From Calditerrivibrio nitroreducens DSM 19672 (GTDB taxonomy: Bacteria > Chrysiogenota > Deferribacteres > Deferribacterales > Calditerrivibrionaceae): a stretch of DNA of 64,000 bases. The translations under genes were made by a program, and so were the position numbers. The notes beneath the pieces are model-generated. The model worked only from the letters and a program-made list of their open reading frames with translations. It had not been told where the DNA came from and did not search any database. This document shows, in pieces, positions 49,211 to 59,036 of this stretch. Within the stretch, counting starts at the first letter, position 1, and every line of letters starts with the position of its first letter. The stretch spans positions 248,001 to 312,000 of the forward strand of contig NC_014758.1 of assembly GCF_000183405.1 (NCBI RefSeq), read 5' to 3'.

Positions 49211-50857
49211 ATGCTTGGGGATGTAAGGAAAGAGGATTTTAAAATAGTAGTTCCTGAATACTTCAATTTCGGATTTGATGTTGTGGATAAATGGGCGGAG
49301 TTAGATGATAAAATAGCTCTAATCTGGATAGATACGGATGGTAAAACTTATAAAACATTTAGATTTTCAGATTTAAAACGGATGTCCAATAGATTTGCTA
49401 ATATATTGATTGATAGAGGATACAAAAAAGGGGATATGCTTTACGTAATGGTACCAAGGGTTCCGGAATGGTATGCCGTGATGCTTGGCTGCTTCAAGGT
49501 GGGGGTGGTGCCGATGCCCGCACCAAAGATATTAAGACCAAAAGATATTTATTATAGACTGGAGAAATCATCTGCCAAAGGTGCTGTGATATATTACAAT
49601 GTACTGGATAAGATGATGGAGGTTGATACTTCTAAACTATTACATAAGATGGTTATAGGGGCGGAGGCTAATGGATGGGAAAATTTTGAAAAAGCTATGA
49701 ATAATGTTCCGGATGAGATATTTATGGATAAGATAGAAAAAACCAAAACATCAGATCCTTTGATCATCTATTTTACAAGTGGTACTACAGATTTTCCAAA
49801 AATGGTACTGCATGATGGGGGATATGCAATTGGGCATCAGATCACCGCAAGATTCTGGCAGGATCTTAAAAAGGATGACATACACTGGACTTTGAGTGAT
49901 ACAGGTTGGGGTAAGGCCGTATGGGGGAAGTTATTTGGCCAGTGGTTTATCGGTACAACGGTAGTGATGTATAATGCAGCAGATGCTTTTGATCCCAAGA
50001 TTCACCTGGATATTATTCAAAACTTTAAAATTACCACTTTTTGTGCTCCACCCACTGCTTATAGAATGATGATACTTCAAGATTTAAGTAAGTACAACTT
50101 TGACAACCTTCGCCATTCAGTTAGTGCCGGGGAGCCCCTCAATCCATCTGTATATGAAAGATGGTTGGAATATACAGGCAACAAGATTTATGACGGATAT
50201 GGTCAAACGGAAACAGTAAATATAATAGCCACAACTAAAGATATGGAAGTTAAGCCAGGTTCAATGGGTAAACCTGCATTCGGATTTGAAGTGGATATAC
50301 TTGATGACGATGGTAATCCGTTGGGGATTGGTGAAATTGGTCATATAGCCCTAAAGGTGAAGCCAAATAGACCAATTGGATTTTTTAAAGGTTATTATAA
50401 AGATGAAGAGGCAACTAAAAACTCTATTCATGGTGATTGGTATTTCACCGGTGACAAAGCTCATAAAGATAAAGATGGATATTTTTGGTTTGTGGGGAGG
50501 GCTGACGATGTTATAAAAACCAGTGGGTACCGTGTTGGGCCTTTTGAGGTGGAAAGTGCTCTTCAATCCCACCCAGCTGTGGCGGAAAACGCTGTTATCG
50601 GTGTGCCGGATGAGTTAAGAGGCACAATAATCAAGGCTTTTGTTGTACTTGCCCCAGGATTCGAACCGTCTGATACGCTTGTGAGTGAATTGCAGGAGCA
50701 TGTGAAGAAGGAAACCGCCCCATATAAATATCCGAGAAAGATAGAGTTTGTGAAGTCACTTCCAAAGACAGTTAGCGGTAAGATCCGCAGAACTGAACTC
50801 AGGGAGATGGAAGAGATGAAATTAAAACAGATGAATACTGATCTATTTACACCTTGA
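49211..50857 (+). CDS. AMP-forming acyl-CoA synthetase, medium-chain (MACS)-like
   Basis: A 548-residue acyl-adenylate synthetase nearer to the medium-chain/acetyl-CoA synthetase side of the family: SDTGWGKAVWGKLFGQW, GYGQTETV, GDWYFTGDKA, VIKTSGYRVGPFEVE and the catalytic-lysine motif TVSGKIRRTEL. The ATP-binding loop reads FTSGTTDFPKM, with Asp where nearly all relatives have Gly. All other motifs are intact. It is probably expressed with the upstream FadD-like enzyme. Confidence 0.88.
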   Translation: MLGDVRKEDFKIVVPEYFNFGFDVVDKWAELDDKIALIWIDTDGKTYKTFRFSDLKRMSNRFANILIDRGYKKGDMLYVMVPRVPEWYAVMLGCFKVGVVPMPAPKILRPKDIYYRLEKSSAKGAVIYYNVLDKMMEVDTSKLLHKMVIGAEANGWENFEKAMNNVPDEIFMDKIEKTKTSDPLIIYFTSGTTDFPKMVLHDGGYAIGHQITARFWQDLKKDDIHWTLSDTGWGKAVWGKLFGQWFIGTTVVMYNAADAFDPKIHLDIIQNFKITTFCAPPTAYRMMILQDLSKYNFDNLRHSVSAGEPLNPSVYERWLEYTGNKIYDGYGQTETVNIIATTKDMEVKPGSMGKPAFGFEVDILDDDGNPLGIGEIGHIALKVKPNRPIGFFKGYYKDEEATKNSIHGDWYFTGDKAHKDKDGYFWFVGRADDVIKTSGYRVGPFEVESALQSHPAVAENAVIGVPDELRGTIIKAFVVLAPGFEPSDTLVSELQEHVKKETAPYKYPRKIEFVKSLPKTVSGKIRRTELREMEEMKLKQMNTDLFTP

Positions 50858-51036
50858 TATTAAAAAGGTGGAATTTAATATATAAAAAAGATGTAACCGT
50901 TTTTAAAATGCCTATTGCAATATAGTTAAATGTTTTGCAGTATTATGTTGGCTTTTTGGGATAGGTCATATTTCAATTATATTTAGCAATAAGATGTATT
51001 TTTTTAATTTACATTAATGAAAAAATGTTTAGAAAT
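50858..51036. other. AT-rich intergenic stretch left of the insertion sequence
   Basis: About 180 bases of AT-rich sequence without a credible ORF, RNA or clear terminator. Before insertion of the element at 51037 it would have joined directly to the rho promoter. The A/T tracts near 50995-51035 would then have lain just upstream of the -35 box. Confidence 0.6.
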
Positions 51037-51038
51037 CT
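51028..51038. repeat. Target-site duplication, left copy
   Basis: TTTAGAAATCT at 51028-51038 recurs at 52504-52514. The last two bases overlap the start of the terminal repeat, so the true duplication is at least 9 bases (TTTAGAAAT). Confidence 0.85.
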
Positions 51039-51096
51039 GGCATCACCCCATTTTTATGATTTAATATTGAATTTTCAATAAGTTATACTTGTAAAA

Positions 51097-51158
51097 GCCT
51101 CCAGAATGTTGTATGATGATTTTACACAAAAAAGCAACAATAACAACAAACTGGAGGC
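51097..51158 (+). promoter_or_regulatory. Hairpin masking the transposase ribosome site
   Basis: GCCTCCAG (51097-51104) is complementary to CTGGAGGC (51151-51158), which contains the GGAGG ribosome site. After a 2x2 internal loop, TGTTGT (51107-51112) pairs with ACAACA (51143-51148). In RNA this would hide the ribosome site. A possible -10, TATACT (51084-51089), lies just before the stem. Confidence 0.7.
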
Positions 51159-51163
51159 AGTTT

Positions 51164-52477
51164 ATGATATATGAAATTGCAGAAAATGTGAAGAGAAAAA
51201 TTTTAATCCTAACACAAAACCTTAATGATTACATTACAAGACCCCAACAGAAATATATGATTGAAATGGTTTCAGGAGTATTTGCAACCAAGAGCCTGAA
51301 TCTTACATCGATAGCAGGTTATTTAAATGAGAGATGTGGTGTAAAACATTCTCTAAAGAGATTGCAGAGAAATACATTTAATTATTCTACTTTGTTAGAT
51401 ATTTCTAATGCTTATAATATAGATTATGCATACAATGAAACGAAATCAGATGACAGGTTAATAATATCGATAGATGGTGGTGATTTGACACATGATTATG
51501 GTATCGGTTTTGAGCTTATAGGTAAAGTTCACGATGGTAGTTCTAACAAAGTAGGCTATGGATATCCGTTAAATCATGCTGTATGTTACAGTCCAAAGAG
51601 TAAGAGAATGTTTTCATTATATATTGATGTTTATAGTTATAAATCAAGTAACTTTAAAAGTGAGAATGCCAAGACCATAGAGATGCTGGAGAAGATAGGG
51701 ATTAGATTTAAAGATAAGGGGTTATTTGTATTTGATAGGGGCTATGATAGGGGTGAGATATTAAGATATATGCTTAGAAATGGTTTGAGTTTTGTAATAA
51801 GGAGTGTTGGTAAGAGGCATTTGGATTACAATGGGAGTAGGCTTTCAGTATTGGATATTTGTAAGGATAAGATAAATAGAAGGTATAAAAAAGGTGGTAT
51901 TTCTTATGGTTATGCTAAATGTTATTATCATGGCCATGCAGTTACATTAATTAGTGTAAGGGGTAATTCGTCGAAGAATATGCTTTATTTTATGAGTGAA
52001 GGGCATATAAGCAGTAGTAAGGAAGCGTATTTTAGGATTAGCAGTTATTTTTCCAGGTGGAAGATAGAAGAGAGCTATAAGTTTATGAAGCAGCAGTTTG
52101 GTATTGAGAAGTGCCTTGTGAGGAGGTTTGAGTCATTGAGGACGTTGTTAGGTATGGTATCTTTTTGCTGGAATGTATTAAGTCAGATAGAATCGGATGT
52201 TATGATATCCAAGTTGTTAGAAGATATGGCCAAAAGAGAGAAATACGACAATGAAGACAAAAAGGTATGTGAATTTAAATATTATCGGATATCGGATGGT
52301 ATTGAAAGGGTATTACGGTCTTACAATGGTAAGATATTTCATCATAGAGATAAAAAATATGATTGTGATTATGTTATGTATTTTAAGATAGGTTATTATC
52401 TTAAATTTCCAGAAGAGCGTAAGAAGATATTTGGAATGGGCAAGATGAAAAGGAAGAAAAGTTTACTTGTGGCTTAG
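51164..52477 (+). CDS. IS4-family-like DDE transposase
   Basis: A 437-residue transposase starting at ATG 51164, six bases after GGAGGC. DDE-type landmarks are IISIDGGDLTHDYG (first Asp), LFVFDRGYDRGEIL (second Asp) and, near residues 300-320, YFSRWKIEESYKFMKQQFGIEK, which fits the Y-R-E-K signature of IS4-type enzymes. No frameshift or stop is present, so it should be functional. The subgroup within the family is not assigned. Confidence 0.9.
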   Translation: MIYEIAENVKRKILILTQNLNDYITRPQQKYMIEMVSGVFATKSLNLTSIAGYLNERCGVKHSLKRLQRNTFNYSTLLDISNAYNIDYAYNETKSDDRLIISIDGGDLTHDYGIGFELIGKVHDGSSNKVGYGYPLNHAVCYSPKSKRMFSLYIDVYSYKSSNFKSENAKTIEMLEKIGIRFKDKGLFVFDRGYDRGEILRYMLRNGLSFVIRSVGKRHLDYNGSRLSVLDICKDKINRRYKKGGISYGYAKCYYHGHAVTLISVRGNSSKNMLYFMSEGHISSSKEAYFRISSYFSRWKIEESYKFMKQQFGIEKCLVRRFESLRTLLGMVSFCWNVLSQIESDVMISKLLEDMAKREKYDNEDKKVCEFKYYRISDGIERVLRSYNGKIFHHRDKKYDCDYVMYFKIGYYLKFPEERKKIFGMGKMKRKKSLLVA

Positions 52478-52503
52478 GGGTGCAAAAAATGGGGTGACGG
52501 CAG

Positions 52504-52514
52504 TTTAGAAATCT
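52504..52514. repeat. Target-site duplication, right copy
   Basis: TTTAGAAATCT, matching 51028-51038. It ends one base before the TTGACA of the rho promoter. Confidence 0.85.
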
Positions 52515-52515
52515 C

Positions 52516-52543
52516 TTGACAAGAAAAGAATGTGTGATATTGT
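52516..52543 (+). promoter_or_regulatory. Probable rho promoter
   Basis: TTGACA at 52516-52521 and TATTGT at 52538-52543, spacer 16. It is the only good -35 in the interval before rho. The right end of the insertion sequence lies 12 bases upstream. A leader of about 125 bases follows before the rho start. Confidence 0.55.
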
Positions 52544-52674
52544 AATAAATATCCAATCAAAATCAAATGGAATTGTTTGGCTTTTTGTTTTTTTGGCTCT
52601 TCTTTTGGCCGTAATGTTTGTAAAATCAGAGAAAATCGTTTGAAAATAAAGAATAATAATTTACGAGGTGTTTG

Positions 52675-53916
52675 GTGAATCTGGACGATTTAAAGAAAAA
52701 ATCTGTTGAAGAATTATTGTCTATTGCTGAGGGGATAAATATTGAAAATGCTCCCAATATGCTAAGACAGGAGCTAATTTTTGAAATATTAAAGGCCACA
52801 AGTCAGAGAAATGGTCAGATATATGGTCAGGGGGTTCTGGAGATACTTCCTGATGGCTTTGGTTTTTTGAGATCTCAGGATTATAACTATTTGCCAGGGC
52901 CTGATGATATCTATGTCTCCCCTGCACAGATTAGAAAGTTTGGTCTTAGAAATGGTGATACAATAGCAGGTGAGATAAGACCTCCAAGGGATAATGAAAA
53001 GTATTTTGCACTTCTCAAGATTGAAAGTATCAATTTTGATGAGGTAAAACTTCATAGGAACCTTTTTGAAAACCTTACCCCCCTTTTCCCGGATGAAAGA
53101 ATTGATCTTGAAGCTTTCCCGACACATTACGATACAAGAATTATGAACCTTATTGCGCCAGTTGGAAAAGGTCAAAGGGGGCTTATTGTAGCTCCACCTA
53201 AAACGGGTAAGACGATGCTTCTTAAATCTATTGCAAATAGTATTACCAAGAATCACCCGGAGATATATCTTATCATCCTCCTCATAGATGAGAGACCCGA
53301 AGAGGTTACAGACATGCAGAGGTCTGTCAAAGCAGAAGTGGTTAGCTCTACATTTGATGAGCCCGCTTATAGACATGTTCAGGTGGCTGAAATGGTACTT
53401 AACAAAGCAAAAAGACTAGTGGAACATAAAAGGGATGTTTGTATACTTCTTGATAGTATTACTCGCCTTGCAAGAGCTTACAACTCTATTGAACCTTCCA
53501 GCGGTAAAGTTCTTTCGGGTGGTGTAGATTCTAATGCTTTGCACAAGCCCAAAAGGTTTTTTGGAGCTGCCAGAAATATTGAAGAGGGTGGTAGCCTTAC
53601 TATAATAGCCACTGCTCTCATAGATACAGGTTCCAGAATGGATGAGGTTATTTTTGAGGAATTTAAAGGTACCGGTAATATGGAGCTTCATCTCGACAGA
53701 AAACTTGTGGAAAAGAGGATTTTCCCCGCTATTGATATAAATAGATCTGGTACCAGAAGGGAGGAACTGCTTCTGGCTAAGGATGAAATTAATAAGGTGT
53801 GGATATTGAGAAGATTTTTAAGTGGAATGAATTCTGTGGATGCTATGGAATTTTTACTTGAAAAGATTAAGGATACAAAAACCAACAAAGAATTTTTGAA
53901 CTCTATGAATAAATAG
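52675..53916 (+). CDS. rho: Transcription termination factor Rho
   Basis: RNA-dependent helicase that terminates transcription. The N-terminal RNA-binding domain carries the [20 protein letters not shown] segment. The ATPase part has Walker A APPKTGKT at about 173-180, [12 protein letters not shown], the GGVDSNAL region and [25 protein letters not shown] choose GTG 52675, four bases after GAGGTG, over TTG 52672. The length of 413 residues is normal. It opens a long run of housekeeping genes. Rho in other bacteria is autoregulated through its leader; the 125-base leader leaves room for that. Confidence 0.96.
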   Translation: MNLDDLKKKSVEELLSIAEGINIENAPNMLRQELIFEILKATSQRNGQIYGQGVLEILPDGFGFLRSQDYNYLPGPDDIYVSPAQIRKFGLRNGDTIAGEIRPPRDNEKYFALLKIESINFDEVKLHRNLFENLTPLFPDERIDLEAFPTHYDTRIMNLIAPVGKGQRGLIVAPPKTGKTMLLKSIANSITKNHPEIYLIILLIDERPEEVTDMQRSVKAEVVSSTFDEPAYRHVQVAEMVLNKAKRLVEHKRDVCILLDSITRLARAYNSIEPSSGKVLSGGVDSNALHKPKRFFGAARNIEEGGSLTIIATALIDTGSRMDEVIFEEFKGTGNMELHLDRKLVEKRIFPAIDINRSGTRREELLLAKDEINKVWILRRFLSGMNSVDAMEFLLEKIKDTKTNKEFLNSMNK

Positions 53917-54009
53917 TAATTTTTTATAAGGAAGTTATGATAATTTGCTTGAAAATTAAAATATAATGTGTTATCTAGCTTTTCTTAAAATTGTGTGAGG
54001 TGTAGGAAG

Positions 54010-54222
54010 ATGAAAAAAGGTATTCATCCCGAGATTAAAGAGGTCGTTTTTAAATGTGCATGTGGGAATGAGATAAAGACGCTATCTACCGCTAAAAAAA
54101 CAGGTATAGCAATATGTTCCAATTGTCACCCATTTTTTACTGGTAAGCAGAAATTTGTAGATGCTGCTGGTAGAGTGGAAAAATTCATGAAAAAGTACAG
54201 CGAGGCTAAATCTAAAAAGTAA
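54010..54222 (+). CDS. rpmE: Large-subunit ribosomal protein L31
   Basis: A 70-residue ribosomal protein, MKKGIHPEI at the start. The zinc-ribbon cysteines are kept (FKCACGNE and [11 protein letters not shown]), so it is the zinc-containing form. The ATG at 54010 lies seven bases after GAGGTG; a GTG at 53995 would add an unlikely extension. It follows rho, a frequent neighbour. Confidence 0.95.
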   Translation: MKKGIHPEIKEVVFKCACGNEIKTLSTAKKTGIAICSNCHPFFTGKQKFVDAAGRVEKFMKKYSEAKSKK

Positions 54223-54234
54223 ATAAAGCCCGTT

Positions 54235-54960
54235 ATGGAATCTAATCTTTCTGTAAAACTTTTAAGCCACACGCCTGATCCTGAAGGTGTTGTGGCTTTA
54301 GCTGCTAAATTGTGTTATTCTGATGCAAATATCGAGGATCTCAAAGAAGCTATATCCAAAAGGGACCAGCAGGGCTTTATCGAGAAGATCGTAAAAATTG
54401 GTCATCATTCTGTGTTGGAGCATATATCTTTCACCTTTGGAATTGAAGGTGTATCAAGGGCATTGACTCATCAATTAGTGAGGCATCGTATCGCCAGCTA
54501 TTCCCAGAAATCCCAGAGGTATGTGAAATACACTGAGGATTTTGATTACATTATGCCGCTTACCATAAAAAATAATGAAAGGTATAGAAAGCGGTTTGAA
54601 GAGTTGATGTTGGAGATTTCCGATCTATACTCCGAAATGATATCGTATGATATTCCAGCAGAGGATGCTAGGTATATTTTGCCAAATGCCTGTGAAACAA
54701 AGATTATTGTGACTATGAACGGTAGGGAGCTACTTCATTTTTTTAAAATAAGATGCTGCAACCGTGCCCAGTGGGAGATCCGTCAGATGTCGGAAGAGAT
54801 GCTGAAGCTTTGTCTTGAGGTGGCACCTTCCATCTTCAAACATGCTGGTCCAGGATGTGTTACTGAAAAATGCCCCGAAGGGGAGTTTACCTGTGGGCAG
54901 GCGGCGGATGTCCGCAAAAAATATATTGAACTTCTAAAGAAATACAATCGTCTAAATTAA
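54235..54960 (+). CDS. thyX: Flavin-dependent thymidylate synthase
   Basis: Makes dTMP from dUMP with methylenetetrahydrofolate and FAD. The ThyX motif RHRIASYSQKSQRY begins with Arg83-His84-Arg85. Further family segments are GHHSVLEHISFTF, LPNACETKIIVTMNGRELLHFF and RAQWEIRQMSEEML. The length of 241 residues is normal. No thyA is visible in the window. It starts 12 bases after rpmE. Confidence 0.96.
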   Translation: MESNLSVKLLSHTPDPEGVVALAAKLCYSDANIEDLKEAISKRDQQGFIEKIVKIGHHSVLEHISFTFGIEGVSRALTHQLVRHRIASYSQKSQRYVKYTEDFDYIMPLTIKNNERYRKRFEELMLEISDLYSEMISYDIPAEDARYILPNACETKIIVTMNGRELLHFFKIRCCNRAQWEIRQMSEEMLKLCLEVAPSIFKHAGPGCVTEKCPEGEFTCGQAADVRKKYIELLKKYNRLN

Positions 54961-54978
54961 AAACTTTCAGGTGAAAAT

Positions 54979-55884
54979 ATGGGTAAATGTAAGATAAATA
55001 TCGGTGGCCAGGCGGTCATTGAAGGTGTTATGATGAGGGCGCCTTCGAAGTTTGTTATTGCTGTCAGACGGCCGGATAATCAGATTGTGGTACAAAAAAA
55101 AGATATAACAATAGATACAAATAAATTTTTTAAAAAGCCTTTCATAAGAGGATTAATAGGACTTTATGACGCATTGGTACTTGGGATTCAGGCGCTTAAT
55201 TTCAGCGCTCATCATGCCCTAGGGGAAGGTGAGGAGAAATTGAGCTTTAAAGAGATCTTTTTCACCATGCTCTTTGGCTTTGGGCTTGGTATCGGCCTTT
55301 TTCTCTTTCTACCTCTACTACTGACAGACCTTTTAAAACTAGTATTCCCGTTGATAGAAAGGTCATTTCTCGTGTATAATCTTGTGGATGGCATAATCAG
55401 AGTTATATTTTTCATCCTATACATATATATCATCTCTTTTTTTAAAGATGTAAAAAGGGTTTTTCAGTATCATGGGGCGGAGCATAAGTCTATATTTACC
55501 TTTGAAAGTGGTAAAGAATTGACTGTAGAGAATGCAAGACAGATGAGCAGGTTTCATCCCCGATGTGGAACGAGCTTTTTGCTGATCGTTATGATAGTGT
55601 CGATATTTGTTTTTACACTTATACCAAAAGATTCCCATTTTTTAATTAAATTTCTATCGAGGATTGTTTTTGTTCCTGTCATTGCTGGTATCTCATATGA
55701 GATACTAAAGCTTAGTGCTAAATTTCAGGATAATATATTTGTAAAAATATTGATAGCCCCTGGATTGTGGTTACAAAAGCTTACCACTAAAGAGCCGGAT
55801 GACAGCCAGCTTGAAGTGGCTATAATTTCAATCAAAGAAGCTCTGGAAATAAATGAAAGTAAGGAAGGTTTGATATATGTTTGA
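54979..55884 (+). CDS. DUF1385 (YqhQ-like) membrane protein
   Basis: A 301-residue protein of the DUF1385 family, recognised by [20 protein letters not shown] at the N-terminus and by [16 protein letters not shown] and [14 protein letters not shown] later. Several hydrophobic segments (about 95-120, 130-155, 195-215) indicate an inner-membrane location. The function is not established. The gene is often placed before prfA and prmC, as here, overlapping prfA by eight bases. Confidence 0.88.
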   Translation: MGKCKINIGGQAVIEGVMMRAPSKFVIAVRRPDNQIVVQKKDITIDTNKFFKKPFIRGLIGLYDALVLGIQALNFSAHHALGEGEEKLSFKEIFFTMLFGFGLGIGLFLFLPLLLTDLLKLVFPLIERSFLVYNLVDGIIRVIFFILYIYIISFFKDVKRVFQYHGAEHKSIFTFESGKELTVENARQMSRFHPRCGTSFLLIVMIVSIFVFTLIPKDSHFLIKFLSRIVFVPVIAGISYEILKLSAKFQDNIFVKILIAPGLWLQKLTTKEPDDSQLEVAIISIKEALEINESKEGLIYV

Positions 55885-56947
55885 TCATCTGGAAGAGGTT
55901 TTAGAAAAATATAATGAGCTAACTGAAAAGCTTGCAGATCCAAATGTAATGAGTGATATAAAGGTCTATCAACAGCTCAGTAAAGAGCACTCCGATCTAA
56001 AACCGATAGTGGAGAAATATCTTGAGTACAAAGATGTTCAAAGATCTATAAAAGAGGCAGAAGCCATATTAAAAGATGGTGGGGATAAAGATCTTATCGA
56101 GCTTGCCGAGATCGAATTGGCTGAGGGTAAGGAGAAATTAGAGAAGATTTCTGAGGAGCTCAAAATATTACTTTTACCTAAAGATCCGTTTGACGAGAAA
56201 AACATATATATTGAGATAAGAGCAGGTACGGGTGGGGAAGAGTCCGCCCTTTTTGCCGCTGATCTTTTAAGGATGTATATAAGATATGCAGAGAAGTGTG
56301 GGTGGAAAACTGAGATAATAGATGCCAATGAAACTGGGATGGGTGGTTATAAAGAGGTTATTCTTCTGGTGAAAGGTAAGAATGCTTACAGTAAGTTGAA
56401 ATATGAAGCTGGTGGACACAGGGTGCAAAGAATACCTGAAACGGAATCAAGCGGAAGAATACATACATCCGCTTGTACAGTTGCCGTAATTCCTGAGGCA
56501 GATGATGTGGATGTTCATATAGATCCCAAGGACTTGAGGATCGATGTATACAGATCATCCGGTGCCGGTGGACAGCATGTGAATACCACCGATTCCGCAG
56601 TAAGGATAACTCATATCCCAACAGGTATTGTGGTTTCCTGCCAGGACGAGAGAAGCCAGATAAAAAATAAAGAAAAGGCCATGAAGCTTTTAAAGTCTAA
56701 AATTTTTGAGATGGAATTAGAAAGGCAGAGGACGGAGCAGGCGGAAAATAGAAAACAACAGGTGGGATCCGGTGATAGAAGTGAAAGGATAAGGACATAC
56801 AATTTCCCCCAAAATAGGTTGACTGATCACAGGATAAACCTCACCGTATACAACCTTGATATGGTTATGGAGGGGGAATTAGATGAGATTATCGATGCAC
56901 TTATTACTTACGATCAGGCTGAAAAATTGAAAAATATTGGACTATGA
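55877..56947 (+). CDS. prfA: Peptide chain release factor 1
   Basis: Ends translation at UAA and UAG. The catalytic GGQ is at residues 231-233 ([14 protein letters not shown]). The RF1-specific [16 protein letters not shown] distinguishes it from RF2. The length of 356 residues is normal. The gene lies directly before prmC, whose product methylates the GGQ glutamine. Confidence 0.97.
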   Translation: MFDHLEEVLEKYNELTEKLADPNVMSDIKVYQQLSKEHSDLKPIVEKYLEYKDVQRSIKEAEAILKDGGDKDLIELAEIELAEGKEKLEKISEELKILLLPKDPFDEKNIYIEIRAGTGGEESALFAADLLRMYIRYAEKCGWKTEIIDANETGMGGYKEVILLVKGKNAYSKLKYEAGGHRVQRIPETESSGRIHTSACTVAVIPEADDVDVHIDPKDLRIDVYRSSGAGGQHVNTTDSAVRITHIPTGIVVSCQDERSQIKNKEKAMKLLKSKIFEMELERQRTEQAENRKQQVGSGDRSERIRTYNFPQNRLTDHRINLTVYNLDMVMEGELDEIIDALITYDQAEKLKNIGL

Positions 56948-56964
56948 TATTTAAAGGGTAATGG

Positions 56965-57792
56965 TTGAAAAGTTTTGATGGAGAAGTATTAGCATCTGAG
57001 ATTTTAAGTGAGTTAAGTAGATTTTTGCCACTGTATCAGGCCAGGGAATTTGTCTCATATCTTTTAGGCGTTGATTATAAAGATCTTCACAACCATCTTT
57101 CCCGAAAAATAGAATTACGAGGATACAAAAAATTTATCGTCAGAAAGGTCTTTGAAGGGTACCCCGTCTCGTATGTAACGAAAAGTAGAGAATTTTTTGG
57201 CTACGAATTTTACGTGGATGAACGGGTACTTATCCCAAGACATGAAACGGAAATTTTAGTTGAAGAGGCGCTTAAAATAGATATCAAAAAACCAAAGGTT
57301 TTAGATATCTGCACAGGTTCTGGTGTTATTTTGGCAACTTATCTCCTTAAAAAGGGTGATGCCACAGGTCTGGGGGTTGATATTAGCTTGCCAGCTCTGG
57401 AAGTGGCAATGATAAATCTTCGTAAGTATAATCTTCTGGATAGAGCTTGTCTCGTATGTCTTGATGCAGTAAGTGATCTGGATTCGGTGAAAATCTCAGA
57501 GTTTGACATTATATTATGCAACCCACCTTATATTTCAAAAAGTGAAAAATTATCCAATTCGGTACTATATGAACCCCACAATGCATTATTTGCTGAAGAT
57601 GATGGGTATTATTTTTATAAAAAACTGTTGAGAATATTATATAAATCGTGTAAAGAAGATACGATTATATTTTTTGAAATTGGTGACGGCATGTCTGAAG
57701 AGCTAAAAAAAATATTTTCTGGCAAAGAGATAAGTTTTATAGAAGATTATGCTGGTAAAAAAAGGGTGCTTAGATGGATAAATTCAAAGTAG
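56965..57792 (+). CDS. prmC: Release-factor glutamine methyltransferase
   Basis: Methylates Gln233 of the RF1 encoded upstream, and that of RF2. The SAM site is VLDICTGSGVILATYL, and the substrate-binding NPPY is at residues 186-189 (ILCNPPYISKS). The start is TTG 56965, eight bases after AAAGGG; the nearby ATG at 56961 is in another frame that stops at once. The length is 275 residues. It overlaps murA by 19 bases. Confidence 0.95.
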   Translation: MKSFDGEVLASEILSELSRFLPLYQAREFVSYLLGVDYKDLHNHLSRKIELRGYKKFIVRKVFEGYPVSYVTKSREFFGYEFYVDERVLIPRHETEILVEEALKIDIKKPKVLDICTGSGVILATYLLKKGDATGLGVDISLPALEVAMINLRKYNLLDRACLVCLDAVSDLDSVKISEFDIILCNPPYISKSEKLSNSVLYEPHNALFAEDDGYYFYKKLLRILYKSCKEDTIIFFEIGDGMSEELKKIFSGKEISFIEDYAGKKRVLRWINSK

Positions 57793-59036
57793 TAGGTGGC
57801 AATAGATTAAATGGTAAAGTAAAAGTAAGTGGTGCAAAGAATTCATGCTTACCTATTCTTGCTGCAACGCTTCTTGCTTCTGGTGAATATTTGATTGACA
57901 ATACCCCAAATCTCATGGATGTAAGAACAATGCTAAAGCTACTAAAAGGGATGGGGATAAATTACGAGTTTCAGGATAATCGTGTATTCTTGACAAACTC
58001 AGATGACAATGATTTATGGACAGCCCCTTATGATCTCGTTAAAACGATGCGGGCAAGTGTAGTTGTGCTGGGACCTCTGTTGGCCAAAAAGGGTAAAGCT
58101 AAGGTTTCTCTCCCCGGTGGATGTGCCATAGGGGAAAGACCTGTGGATCAGCATATAAAAGCTCTGGCTCAAATGGGTGCAAAAATAGATATAGAGCATG
58201 GTTATATCATTGCCGAAGCTCAAAAATTGAAAGGATGTGAGATATATTTCGATCTTGTAACAGTTACCGGCACTGAAAATATTATGATGGCTGCTACTCT
58301 GGCAGAAGGGGAGACGATCTTATATAATGCTGCACAGGAGCCTGAGGTGGTGGATCTTGCCAGATTCTTAAAAAGAATGGGGGCAAATATATCCGGTGAA
58401 GGTACAAACGTAATAAAGATAAAAGGGGTCAGTGAGTTAAACCCTGCCGATTATACTGTTATGACCGACCGAATAGAGGCAGGAACGATTTTGTGTGCCG
58501 TTGCCGGAACAGGTGGAGATGTTGTTGTGGAAGATGCTCCCGTAGAGTGCATGAAGGCAACGATAGACAAGCTTCTCGAAGTGGGATGTGATATAAAGAT
58601 AATCAACAGCAATACACTAAGAATCATATCGGATGGTAGATTAAAATCAGCAGATGTAGTAACACAGCCTTATCCTGGATTTGCCACAGATATGCAGGCT
58701 CAATTTATGGCTATTATGACAAAGGCTTCAGGTCTGTCGGTTATAACGGAGAATATATTTGAAAACCGGTTTATGCATGTGGCGGAGTTGAAAAGGATGG
58801 GGGCTGATATCAGGCTTAAGGATAGATCTGCTGTTATTAAAGGTGTGGAAAAACTCACAGGCGCTGATATTATGGCTTCTGATCTCAGGGCAAGTGCAGG
58901 ACTTGTGATTGCTGCACTAATGGCGGATGGGGAATCCAATATCCATCGTATATACCATCTGGATAGAGGTTATGAAGAGTTTGATAAAAAAATGAATCTA
59001 TTAGGTGCTGATATCCAAAGGGTGAAAGATGAGTGA
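57774..59036 (+). CDS. murA: UDP-N-acetylglucosamine 1-carboxyvinyltransferase
   Basis: First committed step of peptidoglycan synthesis: adds enolpyruvate to UDP-GlcNAc. The catalytic cysteine is Cys117 in PGGCAIGERPVDQH, so fosfomycin sensitivity would be expected from the family. SGAKNSCLPILAA at the N-terminus and DLRASAGLVIAALMADG near the end are typical. The length of 420 residues is normal. It overlaps prmC and hisG. Confidence 0.97.
   Translation: MDKFKVVGGNRLNGKVKVSGAKNSCLPILAATLLASGEYLIDNTPNLMDVRTMLKLLKGMGINYEFQDNRVFLTNSDDNDLWTAPYDLVKTMRASVVVLGPLLAKKGKAKVSLPGGCAIGERPVDQHIKALAQMGAKIDIEHGYIIAEAQKLKGCEIYFDLVTVTGTENIMMAATLAEGETILYNAAQEPEVVDLARFLKRMGANISGEGTNVIKIKGVSELNPADYTVMTDRIEAGTILCAVAGTGGDVVVEDAPVECMKATIDKLLEVGCDIKIINSNTLRIISDGRLKSADVVTQPYPGFATDMQAQFMAIMTKASGLSVITENIFENRFMHVAELKRMGADIRLKDRSAVIKGVEKLTGADIMASDLRASAGLVIAALMADGESNIHRIYHLDRGYEEFDKKMNLLGADIQRVKDE

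Larger units (their letters stand above)
51037..52503 (+). mobile_element. IS4-family-like insertion sequence, intact
   Basis: A 1467-base element bounded by inverted repeats CTGGCATCACCCCATTTTT (51037-51055) and its complement (52485-52503), 17 of 19 positions matching. It is flanked by direct repeats of at least 9 bases and carries one full-length transposase gene. A complete element with an undamaged target duplication indicates recent arrival. Confidence 0.92.

Noticed and set aside
51113-51163. Longer transposase starting at ATG 51113
   Set aside because: That start lies inside the hairpin region and before the GGAGG ribosome site. ATG 51164 is correctly spaced.
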